Source: Microbacteriaceae bacterium UBA1487
GTDB lineage: Bacteria; Actinomycetota; Actinomycetes; Actinomycetales; Microbacteriaceae
Reading direction: 5' to 3'
Assembly: GCA_002325245.1 (NCBI GenBank)
Contig: DCRR01000001.1
Coordinates: 87,891 to 107,541 of the forward strand
Length of the DNA stretch: 19,651 nt
Of this stretch, positions 6,836 to 12,580 are shown piece by piece; within the stretch, counting starts at the first letter, position 1, and each line of letters starts with the position of its first letter. The translations under genes were made by a program, and so were the position numbers. The notes under the pieces are model-generated. The model was not told the DNA's origin. It worked only from the letters and a program-made list of their open reading frames with translations, and did no database searches.

Positions 6836-7177
6836 CTACTTCTCGCCCTCGTCGGGCTTCTGCTGGCCAATGCTCTTCATGAGCCCTTCCATGAACATCT
6901 TCGTGATTGCGGTGCTGCTGGCGTCTTTCGCCTGATCCGACTGTATTCGACTGTCGATGATCTTGGTGATGCGGTCGTCGATGTTGTCCTTGACGTCCTG
7001 CACGATCCGGCGGGTTTCGCCGGTCGCCTCACGGATTTCCTTGAGCGTGTCCTCCGTCCGGCGCTCAGTGTCCTTCGCCAGGTCGAGTTGCTGCTTCGAG
7101 ATTCGACCCTGCCAAAATGCAACGCCGACGGAAACGAGCCCTACAGCGAGTGCCGAGATTGAGATTGCAAGTTCCAT
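6836..7177 (-). CDS. Small membrane-anchored coiled-coil protein
   Basis: This 113-residue protein has one N-terminal hydrophobic helix (about 3-22), then a long charged helix (about 26-80) rich in Lys, Glu, Asp and Arg with heptad-like spacing, then a short Met-rich segment and a charged tail. The expected form is a membrane anchor with a cytoplasmic coiled coil. I do not recognise a family. The ATG at 7177 has no Shine-Dalgarno sequence; instead TACCCT lies six bases upstream, the arrangement of a leaderless promoter. It diverges from the gene at 7232 with only 54 bp between the starts, so the two promoters overlap and are probably co-controlled. Confidence 0.7.
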   Translation of the reverse strand: MELAISISALAVGLVSVGVAFWQGRISKQQLDLAKDTERRTEDTLKEIREATGETRRIVQDVKDNIDDRITKIIDSRIQSDQAKDASSTAITKMFMEGLMKSIGQQKPDEGEK

Positions 7178-7183
7178 GCCCGA

Positions 7184-7225
7184 AGGGTAGTGGCGACATC
7201 TGACGTCGGCGGGGTGCGGCAGAAT
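7184..7225. promoter_or_regulatory. Divergent leaderless promoters
   Basis: On the minus strand TACCCT (7184-7189) precedes the ATG at 7177 by six bases. On the plus strand CAGAAT (7220-7225) precedes the ATG at 7232 by six bases. A -10 hexamer six to seven bases before the start codon, with no ribosome site, is typical of leaderless actinobacterial genes. No convincing -35 is seen. Confidence 0.45.
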
Positions 7226-7231
7226 CTCCGC

Positions 7232-7969
7232 ATGGCGCAGGTGCAGGACGGACTAAATCAGACTCAGGCGTTCGCCCTTATCTTCGAGACAACCTCGACC
7301 CGGAATCTGCTCGGCTACGGTCTCTGGGCGCTGCGCAACGCCCGGTTCTGGGAGACCACCCGCGACCCGATCTTGACCATGCTCTCTATCGGCGTCGAGA
7401 AGTTGTTGAAGATGTCGCTCGGGCTGGCGCACGTCGCAGAGCACGATGAATGGCCTCCACTCGCTACCTTCAGGGACACCTGGCGGCACAACATCAGCAA
7501 CATGCACGAGGTGCTCATGCTGACCATTCGCGATCGCCTGTCGGAGGCCACCCATCCGGCCTGCGTCGAGTCGCAGTTGCTCGAAGTCGAGAATGACCCG
7601 GTGCTCCCCGCGCTCATGGCAGCGCTGTCGCGCTACGGCCAGAGCGGGCGCTTCTACCACCTGGATGAACTTGCGCTGAGCCCGCAGGCTGGCGAGGAGC
7701 CGGGGCATATGTGGAGCGAGGCCGAGAACATTGCGCTTCGGCTTGACCCGCAGATGAAGGCGAAGTTCGAGACAGCGTCCAGTGACCCCGACCCAGAAGT
7801 CTTCGACGCTTTCGTGCACGAGCTCGAGGCGCATCTTGCAGCATCCATCGAGCGATGGTGGGATCTCGTAGCGCTCGCGGAGAAGCACTGCATTCTGGGC
7901 GAGCGCGGTAAGGGTTGGGGATTCGACGTCGAGAAGTCGATGGTCGGTCGCCAGATTCGCGAAGGCTAA
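7232..7969 (+). CDS. Unrecognised island protein, possibly HEPN-like
   Basis: This is a 245-residue, mostly helical soluble protein. The ATG at 7232 is preferred over an in-frame start at 7190 because CAGAAT lies six bases before it, and the next gene starts after the same motif. The stretch at 52-66 (IGVEKLLKMSLGL) followed by RDTWRHNISNMH (81-92) resembles helices 1-3 of HEPN proteins, whose RNase site has the form R-x4-6-H; both R81-x4-H86 and R85-x6-H92 fit. HEPN proteins are common as toxins and defence ribonucleases, so the guess suits an island, but the similarity is by eye and could be chance. It diverges from a membrane coiled-coil gene and is followed 31 bp later by a membrane protein gene that may be its partner. 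Confidence 0.65.
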   Translation: MAQVQDGLNQTQAFALIFETTSTRNLLGYGLWALRNARFWETTRDPILTMLSIGVEKLLKMSLGLAHVAEHDEWPPLATFRDTWRHNISNMHEVLMLTIRDRLSEATHPACVESQLLEVENDPVLPALMAALSRYGQSGRFYHLDELALSPQAGEEPGHMWSEAENIALRLDPQMKAKFETASSDPDPEVFDAFVHELEAHLAASIERWWDLVALAEKHCILGERGKGWGFDVEKSMVGRQIREG

Positions 7970-7988
7970 CGATGTCCGTGGGCCGGTG

Positions 7989-7994
7989 CAGAAT
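7989..7994 (+). promoter_or_regulatory. Leaderless -10 element
   Basis: CAGAAT sits six bases before the ATG at 8001. The string GCAGAATCTC is shared exactly with the start region of the preceding gene at 7232, so both genes appear to carry the same kind of promoter. Confidence 0.4.
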
Positions 7995-8000
7995 CTCACC

Positions 8001-8474
8001 ATGCCCGATTGGTTCACTGTCGCTGCGGCGGTCGTCGGTGTCGTCGGTGGCCTGGCGGGCGTCGTCTCGTTGATCTGGCAGATCGCGACCTGGCGACGCT
8101 CCACGCACCGCGTGAAGGTCACGACGGCGCGCGCCTGGTTCGGCTATCCGAACGGATCGACAAGTGAGGAGCTGGTTTCGGTATCCGCGCACAACACGGG
8201 CTCGGCTGCGGTCACTATGGTTGCCTGGGGCATTCAGATGGGTCGAAAGGGTCCGAGCCTTAATGTGACCTCTCCGCTTATCGGCTCAACTGCGCTGCCA
8301 CATCGGCTCGACTCTGGTGCTTCCCTGGACGAGCTTGTTCAGGCGGTGCATGTCGTGGAAGCAAGTGCCAAGTACAACGTGCTCTTCGCGCAGATGCGCC
8401 CCTGGGTGCGGCTTGCGACGGGGGAGCAGGCCTACGCCCGGAAGCGTGTGCTGACGCCCTCAATCACTTCATAG
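8001..8474 (+). CDS. Single-pass membrane protein, unrecognised
   Basis: This 157-residue protein has an N-terminal transmembrane helix (about 5-29, rich in Val and Gly), a short basic stretch (WRRSTHRVK), and then a beta-rich domain containing SVSAHNTGSAAVTMVAWGIQM. Such TM-plus-beta-sandwich proteins are common small cargo in actinobacteria; no function is known to me. The ATG at 8001 is chosen because the CAGAAT motif lies six bases upstream, as in the previous gene; the frame opens five codons earlier with GTG. The gene follows the possible HEPN-like gene by 31 bp and may be co-expressed. It converges on the decayed integrase operon, with only 5 bp between stop codons. Confidence 0.7.
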   Translation: MPDWFTVAAAVVGVVGGLAGVVSLIWQIATWRRSTHRVKVTTARAWFGYPNGSTSEELVSVSAHNTGSAAVTMVAWGIQMGRKGPSLNVTSPLIGSTALPHRLDSGASLDELVQAVHVVEASAKYNVLFAQMRPWVRLATGEQAYARKRVLTPSITS

Positions 8475-8479
8475 AAGAG

Positions 8480-8763
8480 TCAACCGTCCTCGGGGTCGGC
8501 GGGGTGCTGCGGCTCGGGCTGCGGGAAGTGGTAGCCGAAGCCGCGGGCCAGGCAGGCGTCGAGCCAGATCGCCTCGACAGTGCGGTTCCAGGCGGCGCTT
8601 TCGACCCGCCCAGCACGGCGACGACGTCGCGGTTCTGTAGGTCGTTCATCGTGACCGAGTGGTCTTCGGGCAGGTCGGCCAGCATGCGCCGGTACAGCGC
8701 CTCGATCTCGGCCTGGTGCGCCAGCGCCACGGCGCGCAGGTCGTCGCGGGCCGTCACGGTCAC
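8480..8763 (-). pseudogene. Frameshifted small gene overlapping the integrase stop
   Basis: A GTG at 8763 overlaps the integrase stop (GTGA). The first frame reads a helical sequence (ALAHQAEIEALYRRMLADL, then NDLQNRDVVAVLG). Near 8600-8615 it loses protein-like character, while the next frame picks it up as ESAAWNRTVEAIWLDACLARG...PEDG and stops at 8480. A single-base indel in the GGGCGGG run explains the switch. The intact product would be about 94 residues. I do not recognise the family; its position directly after an integrase suggests an element-associated accessory protein. Confidence 0.55.
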
Positions 8764-9179
8764 GTCTCCGCCGTGCGCGTGAACGCCTCGAACCGTTCGA
8801 CCTCCGCCGAGTAGTCGCTGACGTACAGGTGCCCGTACACACGCCCGACGAGTTCGAGCGACGAGTGCCCGAGCCACCGGCTCACCTGGAACGGCTGGAA
8901 GCCTGCCGCCAGCCACAGTCTCGCTGCGGTGTGCCGGGTGTCGTGGTTGCGGATGTGGTCGACGCCTACCGCCTGCGCTGCGGGGAGCAGGTAGTAGTTC
9001 AGGAAGCCGCTCATGGCGATGGGGCGTGTCCAGTCGAGACGGCGGGAGCCGTTCTCGCGGGCGGGCCAGAACAGCGCGTCAGGGGCGCCCGAGACCGGGT
9101 TGGCGAGCTGAACCTTCCGCAGCCCGGCCGCGAGCGCCTTCGACAGGATCGGGACGTCGCGCGTGCTGCGTGAAGGCGT
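8760..9179 (-). pseudogene. 5'-truncated tyrosine integrase (C-terminal catalytic domain only)
   Basis: About 139 residues of a phage-type tyrosine recombinase remain. Visible are STRDVPIL (the strand after the catalytic Lys hairpin), the box HDTRHTAA with the catalytic His and Arg, the LGHSS motif with its His, and VYGHLY with the nucleophilic Tyr. The N-terminal arm- and core-binding domains and the first catalytic Arg are missing. The frame continues upstream only into the TAG that ends the neighbouring UDG-like gene in the same phase, so the 5' part seems to have been replaced by that gene. Enzymes of this type insert elements into tRNA 3' ends, fitting the flanking tRNA-Gly repeats. It lies mid-island rather than next to an end, which implies rearrangement or layered insertions. 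Confidence 0.85.
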
Positions 9180-9791
9180 CTACACCAACAGCGCAGCGGC
9201 TCGCATGACCGCGGCGGCGAACTCTGCGCGACGGGTGCCGAAGTTCAACGACTGCGCGCTCGGGTGGTGCGTCTCAATGACCGCGGGGCCGGGGCCGTCG
9301 AACAGTCCGGCGACGTAGCGCCGCCACCCCTGACGTGCGTAGTCACCGCACAGGACGACAACGGTGAGCTGGGGTAGCAGCTCGATCAGGTACCGGAGCT
9401 GGATCGCGCCGTCCGCCAACTCCAGTGGCGTCGGCTTCACGGACGCGGCACCGAGATACCAGGGGACGATGTTCGCGTGCAGGCAGCCGTCCAGCAGCCC
9501 GGCTTCGGTGCGCGCCTGCCAGAGGTTGGCTGCGGTCTGATCGTTGTTGTCGGCACTGATGAATCCGGAACCCTTCCCGGTGGCCGCCTTCGGCCCCGGC
9601 GCTTCGAGCACGAACAGCACTCGGGCATCGGTACCCGCGTCGGTCGGGTCGAATGCAGGCGCGTCCCTGCCCCGGATCGACAGATCGCCGACGTAGTCAC
9701 GCAGAGTGGCGAGTGCCGGGGCTTGCCAGAGGGCGCGACGCTCGGCCAAAGCGTCGGGATCGCGTAGCGAGCGAGGTCCGGTGGCATCCAC
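9180..9791 (-). CDS. Uracil-DNA glycosylase superfamily protein
   Basis: This 203-residue protein has the two hallmark regions of the UDG superfamily: VLFVLEAPGPKA (about 58-69, the EAPG motif of family 4/5-like enzymes) and THHPSAQSLN (about 174-183, the HPS loop). The usual acidic or Asn catalytic residue after the first motif is not obvious, and the four cysteines of the iron-sulfur family 4 enzymes are absent, so it may be a divergent or non-canonical member. It would act on DNA bases, perhaps as a restriction or defence enzyme given its location; this is inference. The GTG at 9791 is preceded by AAGG at good spacing. It is divergent from the XRE regulator across 58 bp that contain an inverted repeat. 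Its TAG abuts the integrase remnant in the same frame. Confidence 0.75.
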   Translation of the reverse strand: MDATGPRSLRDPDALAERRALWQAPALATLRDYVGDLSIRGRDAPAFDPTDAGTDARVLFVLEAPGPKAATGKGSGFISADNNDQTAANLWQARTEAGLLDGCLHANIVPWYLGAASVKPTPLELADGAIQLRYLIELLPQLTVVVLCGDYARQGWRRYVAGLFDGPGPAVIETHHPSAQSLNFGTRRAEFAAAVMRAAALLV

Positions 9792-9802
9792 GCCGCGACC
9801 TT

Positions 9803-9828
9803 ACTCATCGTCTATGGAGGCGATGAGT
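9803..9828. promoter_or_regulatory. Inverted repeat between the UDG-like and XRE genes
   Basis: ACTCATCG (9803-9810) and CGATGAGT (9821-9828) are perfect 8-bp arms 10 bp apart in the divergent promoter region. It is a candidate operator for the XRE protein encoded next to it. Confidence 0.4.
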
Positions 9829-9849
9829 CAACACGCCCAGGTCTGAAGG

Positions 9850-10071
9850 GTGCCAAGATCAGTCCCGCCCCAACCTTGGCGGGACGACTTCTGGGTGCGT
9901 GTTCGCGAACTCCGAGCCGAGCGGCAGTGGTCGCAAGAGGTGCTCGCCGAGCGTGCGGTTATCCGCACGACCTACGTCAGCGTGATCGAGCGCGGGCAGC
10001 ACAACGTCAGCATCGATTTTCGGCATCGCCTCGCGGTCGCGTTCGAGCTAGGTATCCGAGATTTGTTCTAA
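9850..10071 (+). CDS. XRE-family HTH regulator (73 aa)
   Basis: This is a small single-domain Cro/CI-type helix-turn-helix protein. The core runs from about residue 16 to 73: VRVRELRAERQWSQEVLAER, then TTYVSVIERGQHN at helix 3 and the LGIRDLF ending typical of the family. The form is close to controller (C) proteins of restriction-modification systems and to short regulators of defence cassettes. The start is uncertain: GTG at 9850 gives 73 residues, while GTG at 9895 would begin just before the first helix. The second choice would place the inverted repeat at 9862-9885 in the promoter. It lies 63 bp upstream of the 322-aa gene, with another related inverted repeat in that gap, so it probably represses its own operon and the next. 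Confidence 0.8.
   Translation: MPRSVPPQPWRDDFWVRVRELRAERQWSQEVLAERAVIRTTYVSVIERGQHNVSIDFRHRLAVAFELGIRDLF
9862..9885. promoter_or_regulatory. Inverted repeat at the start of the XRE gene
   Basis: GTCCCGCC (9862-9869) and GGCGGGAC (9878-9885) are perfect arms 8 bp apart. The half-site GTCCCG recurs in the repeat at 10081-10100, hinting at a shared binding protein. Confidence 0.35.
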
Positions 10072-10080
10072 TTGACCCGT

Positions 10081-10100
10081 CGGGACCAGGGGTCGTCCCG
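10081..10100. promoter_or_regulatory. Inverted repeat between the XRE gene and the 322-aa gene
   Basis: CGGGAC (10081-10086) and GTCCCG (10095-10100) flank 8 bp, followed at once by TAATGT (10102-10107), a possible -10 element. TTGACC at 10072-10077 overlaps the XRE stop but lies too far away for a normal -35 spacing. Confidence 0.4.
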
Positions 10101-10134
10101 CTAATGTTCATGCAACACGGCGAGAGGACGGGGA

Positions 10135-11103
10135 ATGGTCGAGGACGACCGCGAGGCCGCTGTCGAGAAATCCGCGAGCGGGCGCTTGTGGTTCGTGAAG
10201 CCCGGACAGGAGGTCTTATTCTACCGGATCAACCGCCGGCCGATTGGCGGCGATCCGTCGCTCTTCCAACCCGACCCCGACCTACTTGGACACCTCAAGC
10301 GAGTTCTTGAGTACGCCGAGCCCGGTACGAGTGGCACTCAATACCAGCGCACCTGGCGACTCGGTGATCTCCGTTTCGACGACCAGCGCGCGACTTTCAC
10401 GGGCAGGCTTGGGTGGGCGCGATCTGGCGAAGCCGTCGGGCAGGCATGGGACGACGAGCAGCACAGCTGGCTGGACCGCGTCGTGGCGAAGGACGAGAGT
10501 GCAGTCGCACCTGTTGCGTTCACTGCGAACGGACGTGTGCTCGGTGTCTTGAAGAACCCTTCTTTCTCGACAGAGTCGGTACTCGGAGAGGTGCTGACAC
10601 AGATCCTCAATCGTGGTGAGAGAAGGGACGATTTCCCCACCACCGAGTGGAGCGTTGAGCCACTGGGTGACTCGCAGGAGTTCTACGAGTGGCTCGACAG
10701 CCTCGACCAACTCTTGATTCTTCGGATGGTCTTCGCGCGCCCGAATCCCGACGGAGAACAGGAGTTTCAGGAGCTCTTCGAGAGGCTCGATGCGTATGAG
10801 GCCGACCAAATTACGGAGGAGATACGAGCCCGCGATCAGGTTTCCGGGCTCAAGAAGGGGGCGGTGAAAGAAGATCCCACAACACAGGGGTTCATGGTCG
10901 CCGCGTTGCGTTACGCCTTCGGTCGCGTGTGGGCCAAAGGCAAGAAAAATGGGCGCACCGTGCACTACGACCAGCGTAAACAAGTCGCTCGCGCGTCCAT
11001 CGATGCTGTCGGAAGCGACTGGGAGACTGCAACCGACAGTGTGCTTGGTGCCGTCGAGCGCCAAGCTGAAAGGCGGCGGCTAACTAATGGGCGAAGTACG
11101 TAG
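10135..11103 (+). CDS. Unrecognised 322-aa island protein, candidate effector
   Basis: I do not recognise this protein. It is acidic and soluble with no signal or membrane helix. The first half looks beta-rich (RLWFVKPGQEVLFYRINRR, then WRLGDLRFDDQRATFTGRLGW). The centre carries RVLGVLKNPSFSTESVL, and the second half is helical with LDSLDQLLILRMVFARPNPD and a basic C-terminus rich in Lys and Arg around KGKKNGRTVHYDQRKQ that could bind nucleic acid. The ATG at 10135 follows GAGAGGACGGGG. It sits between the XRE regulator (63 bp upstream) and a membrane-protein gene whose start overlaps its last 17 bp, so the three form a likely operon. Codon use is less G+C-rich than in the backbone. The layout suggests a regulated defence or toxin system; that is inference only. 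Confidence 0.75.
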   Translation: MVEDDREAAVEKSASGRLWFVKPGQEVLFYRINRRPIGGDPSLFQPDPDLLGHLKRVLEYAEPGTSGTQYQRTWRLGDLRFDDQRATFTGRLGWARSGEAVGQAWDDEQHSWLDRVVAKDESAVAPVAFTANGRVLGVLKNPSFSTESVLGEVLTQILNRGERRDDFPTTEWSVEPLGDSQEFYEWLDSLDQLLILRMVFARPNPDGEQEFQELFERLDAYEADQITEEIRARDQVSGLKKGAVKEDPTTQGFMVAALRYAFGRVWAKGKKNGRTVHYDQRKQVARASIDAVGSDWETATDSVLGAVERQAERRRLTNGRST

Positions 11104-11626
11104 GGAGGTTGGCTTCTGGCGTGCCGTTGGCCGTATGCGGCTGCGTGACGTCTTCTCCGTCGAGACGATCGCCAGCGGCCTCCTAGGGGTCTCACTGGGC
11201 GTAGGGATGACGCTCCTCGGCGCCCTTGACGCGCGTATCGCCGTGGCTGGCCTCTTTGTGAGCGTGGCGGCTGCGCTCGTCGCGATCGTCTTCGCCGGGG
11301 TGGCTCTCGTAACGTCGTTGCTCTCGGACGCCTACCTGCGGTTACTCCAAGCATCTGACTCTGGAGTCTTGGGTTTCCTCAGACCGTTCTTGATCGCCGT
11401 CGGAATCCAGATCGCGACAGTGCTTGGCGCCGTCGGCTACGTCGCGATGGCTCCATATGTCCCGACCGAAGTTGAACCGTGGCTATTCGGCGCGCTCTGC
11501 GTGTTTTTCGTGGCGTCCTGCCTAGAGGTCGTCGTTCTAATGCGCTCGGTCTTTATGCACGCGCTCTTGCGTACTAGGTTCGCGCAGGTCCTGGAAAACG
11601 AGCGGAAGCGGCAACGCGAGAACTAG
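11087..11626 (+). CDS. Four-helix membrane protein overlapping the 322-aa gene
   Basis: This 179-residue integral membrane protein has four hydrophobic segments, about 28-46, 51-78, 98-122 and 132-155, with a basic N-terminus (RREVGFWRAVGRMRLR) and a charged C-terminal tail (ENERKRQREN), so both ends are probably cytoplasmic. I do not recognise the family. Its ATG lies 17 bp inside the 3' end of the preceding gene, in another frame, with AAGGCGG upstream, indicating translational coupling and a functional partnership. Membrane proteins paired with a cytosolic sensor are frequent effectors in abortive-infection systems; whether that applies here cannot be told from sequence alone. Confidence 0.75.
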   Translation: MGEVRREVGFWRAVGRMRLRDVFSVETIASGLLGVSLGVGMTLLGALDARIAVAGLFVSVAAALVAIVFAGVALVTSLLSDAYLRLLQASDSGVLGFLRPFLIAVGIQIATVLGAVGYVAMAPYVPTEVEPWLFGALCVFFVASCLEVVVLMRSVFMHALLRTRFAQVLENERKRQREN

Positions 11627-11650
11627 CCGCTCAATTGCCAGCCTGTGGTT

Positions 11651-11723
11651 GGAGCGGCGGACGGGAATCGAACCCGCGCAATTGGTTTGGAAGACTATGG
11701 CTCTACCGATGAGGTACCGCCCC
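11651..11723 (-). pseudogene. Degraded tRNA-Gly(TCC)-like sequence, full length
   Basis: This aligns over all 73 bp with the intact tRNA-Gly 97 bp away and keeps the T arm and the anticodon loop CTTCCAA. The structure is damaged: acceptor pair 2-71 is G-G, D-stem pair 10-25 is C-C, and the anticodon stem has two mismatches. It is probably a non-functional tRNA brought in or left by an earlier insertion. A divergent but expressed tRNA cannot be fully excluded. Confidence 0.65.
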
Positions 11724-11749
11724 GAATCTGTCCTCAGTTGTTTGGGGCT

Positions 11750-11762
11750 GTCGCCCTCTTTT
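11750..11762. repeat. Right-end copy of the 13-bp island-end repeat
   Basis: GTCGCCCTCTTTT is identical to 6805-6817. It lies about 60 bp inside the right boundary repeat and is a candidate integrase arm site. The rest of 11627-11820, apart from the tRNA-like sequence, shows no gene. Confidence 0.25.
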
Positions 11763-11819
11763 GGTCTTTTCGGACGAATCTGGCTCGATCCGCGAGGGGT
11801 CGACTTGTCGGTAGTGACT

Positions 11820-11863
11820 CGGAGGGGATGACGGGAATCGAACCCGCGTAATCAGTTTGGAAG
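11820..11863 (-). repeat. attR-like 44-bp direct repeat within tRNA-Gly
   Basis: This is the exact partner of 6609-6652. It supplies the 3' half of the working tRNA, as expected when an element restores the gene it enters. Confidence 0.85.
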
Positions 11864-11893
11864 ACTGAGGCTCTACCATTGAGCTACATCCCC
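11823..11893 (-). tRNA. tRNA-Gly (anticodon TCC)
   Basis: On the minus strand the sequence folds as a complete tRNA. The acceptor GGGGATG pairs with CATCCCC, and the discriminator is T. The D stem is GCTC/GAGC, the anticodon stem TCAGT/ACTGA, the loop CTTCCAA with anticodon TCC at 11861-11859, and the T loop TTCGATT. The CCA end is not encoded (CCG follows). It reads GGA codons. It is the integration target of the adjacent island. Confidence 0.93.
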
Positions 11894-11895
11894 GT

Positions 11896-11925
11896 CGGCC
11901 GTCGGAACGGCCGGGATTGAGTGTA
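11896..11925 (-). promoter_or_regulatory. Hairpin and possible -10 element upstream of tRNA-Gly
   Basis: CGGCCGT (11896-11902) and ACGGCCG (11907-11913) form a 7-bp hairpin between the SnoaL-like gene and tRNA-Gly. It has no T run, so it is at best a weak terminator of the upstream gene. TACACT (minus strand, 11925-11920) could be the -10 of the tRNA promoter; no clear -35 is seen. Confidence 0.3.
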
Positions 11926-11948
11926 GCGCAGGAGCGCGGGACCCCCGT

Positions 11949-12317
11949 TCAGGACGGGTTGGCGTGGTCCATCCACCACTCGGTGAACGAGGTGGCCGTC
12001 TTGTCGGCGGCGAGCCGGATCAGCCACAGGTTCGAGTAGACACGGCCGTCGGCGTAGCGGGTCACGCCTTCGACGATCACGAGGTCACCCTCGGTCGCGA
12101 CGACGTCATGCTCGAAGGTCCATGAATCCGCCGCATCCTGACGGCGCAGCCATTCGGCGACGATCGCCTCGCGACCGACGACCGGATCGGTGAAGGCGTC
12201 GAAGCGGTACTCGGCCTTCTCGGCGAAGAGCGCGCCGATCTCGGTGGGGTCATTCGACTTCCAGGCCCGCAGGTATCCGGCGACCCAGTCCTTGGCCGCG
12301 CGTCGTGACTCGTCCAT
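11949..12317 (-). CDS. SnoaL-like / NTF2-fold protein
   Basis: This 122-residue protein has the pattern of the SnoaL-like (NTF2-fold) superfamily: an opening helix WVAGYLRAWKSNDPTEIGALF, AEYRFDAFTDPVVGREAIVAEWL, then beta strands (FEHDVVATEGDLVIVEGVTRY, SNLWLIRLA) and a Trp-rich end (FTEWWMDHANPS). Members include small isomerases, hydrolases and binding proteins; the ligand cannot be predicted. The ATG at 12317 is chosen over an upstream in-frame start because the family normally begins near this helix; no strong ribosome site is present. It lies immediately outside the island, on the minus strand next to tRNA-Gly. Confidence 0.8.
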   Translation of the reverse strand: MDESRRAAKDWVAGYLRAWKSNDPTEIGALFAEKAEYRFDAFTDPVVGREAIVAEWLRRQDAADSWTFEHDVVATEGDLVIVEGVTRYADGRVYSNLWLIRLAADKTATSFTEWWMDHANPS

Positions 12318-12467
12318 GACGTCAAGGATGCGCCGCTCGGCTCGCAAAGAACACCCGCAGTCACTCTCGGCTAGACTGACCGCGGCCATTCGTCGGTGAG
12401 CCGTGCCCGCACGTCACTCACGGTGCCGCCCCGCCCGCCGCGAACATCGGCGGCGGGACGAAACATC

Positions 12468-12542
12468 CGGGGCGTAGCTCAGCTTGGCTAGAGCGCCCGC
12501 TTTGGGAGCGGGAGGTCGCAGGTTCAAATCCTGTCGCCCCGA
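12468..12542 (+). tRNA. tRNA-Pro (anticodon TGG)
   Basis: The acceptor CGGGGCG pairs with CGCCCCG. The D stem is GCTC/GAGC, the anticodon stem CCCGC/GCGGG with loop TTTGGGA (anticodon 12503-12505), and the T loop TTCAAAT. The discriminator is A and CCA is not encoded. A GC-rich hairpin with 8-bp arms (12434-12441 and 12450-12457) lies just upstream. The tRNA is 38 bp before tig, so the two may be co-transcribed. Confidence 0.93.
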
Positions 12543-12580
12543 CGAAGCCCATCCAGACACCTTCAGGAGATACCAGACCT

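Larger units (their letters stand above)
6609..11863. mobile_element. Genomic island integrated in tRNA-Gly(TCC), integrase decayed
   Basis: An exact 44-bp direct repeat (6609-6652 and 11820-11863) covers the 3' half of tRNA-Gly and bounds about 5.2 kb. The repeat ends inside the anticodon loop, a usual crossover place for tyrosine integrases. The right copy completes the functional tRNA; the left copy is the displaced 3' half. The cargo includes a truncated tyrosine integrase, an XRE regulator, a UDG-superfamily protein, several small membrane proteins and unrecognised proteins. Codon use inside is visibly less G+C-biased than in the flanking genes, with AAA, CTA and TTA codons appearing. 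Mobility is probably lost. A second, older left boundary may be the fragment at 5747. Confidence 0.75.

Noticed and set aside
10072..10107. TTGACC and TAATGT as a -35/-10 pair for the 322-aa gene
   Set aside because: The spacer is 24 bp, too long for a standard promoter; only the -10-like element was kept as a possibility.
11645..11851. Open frames reading GNRTRAI... over the tRNA-Gly copies (also at 5609-5794 and 5745-6107)
   Set aside because: These are antisense or sense readings of tRNA T-arm and anticodon sequence, a well-known source of spurious proteins; the tRNA explanation accounts for the conservation.
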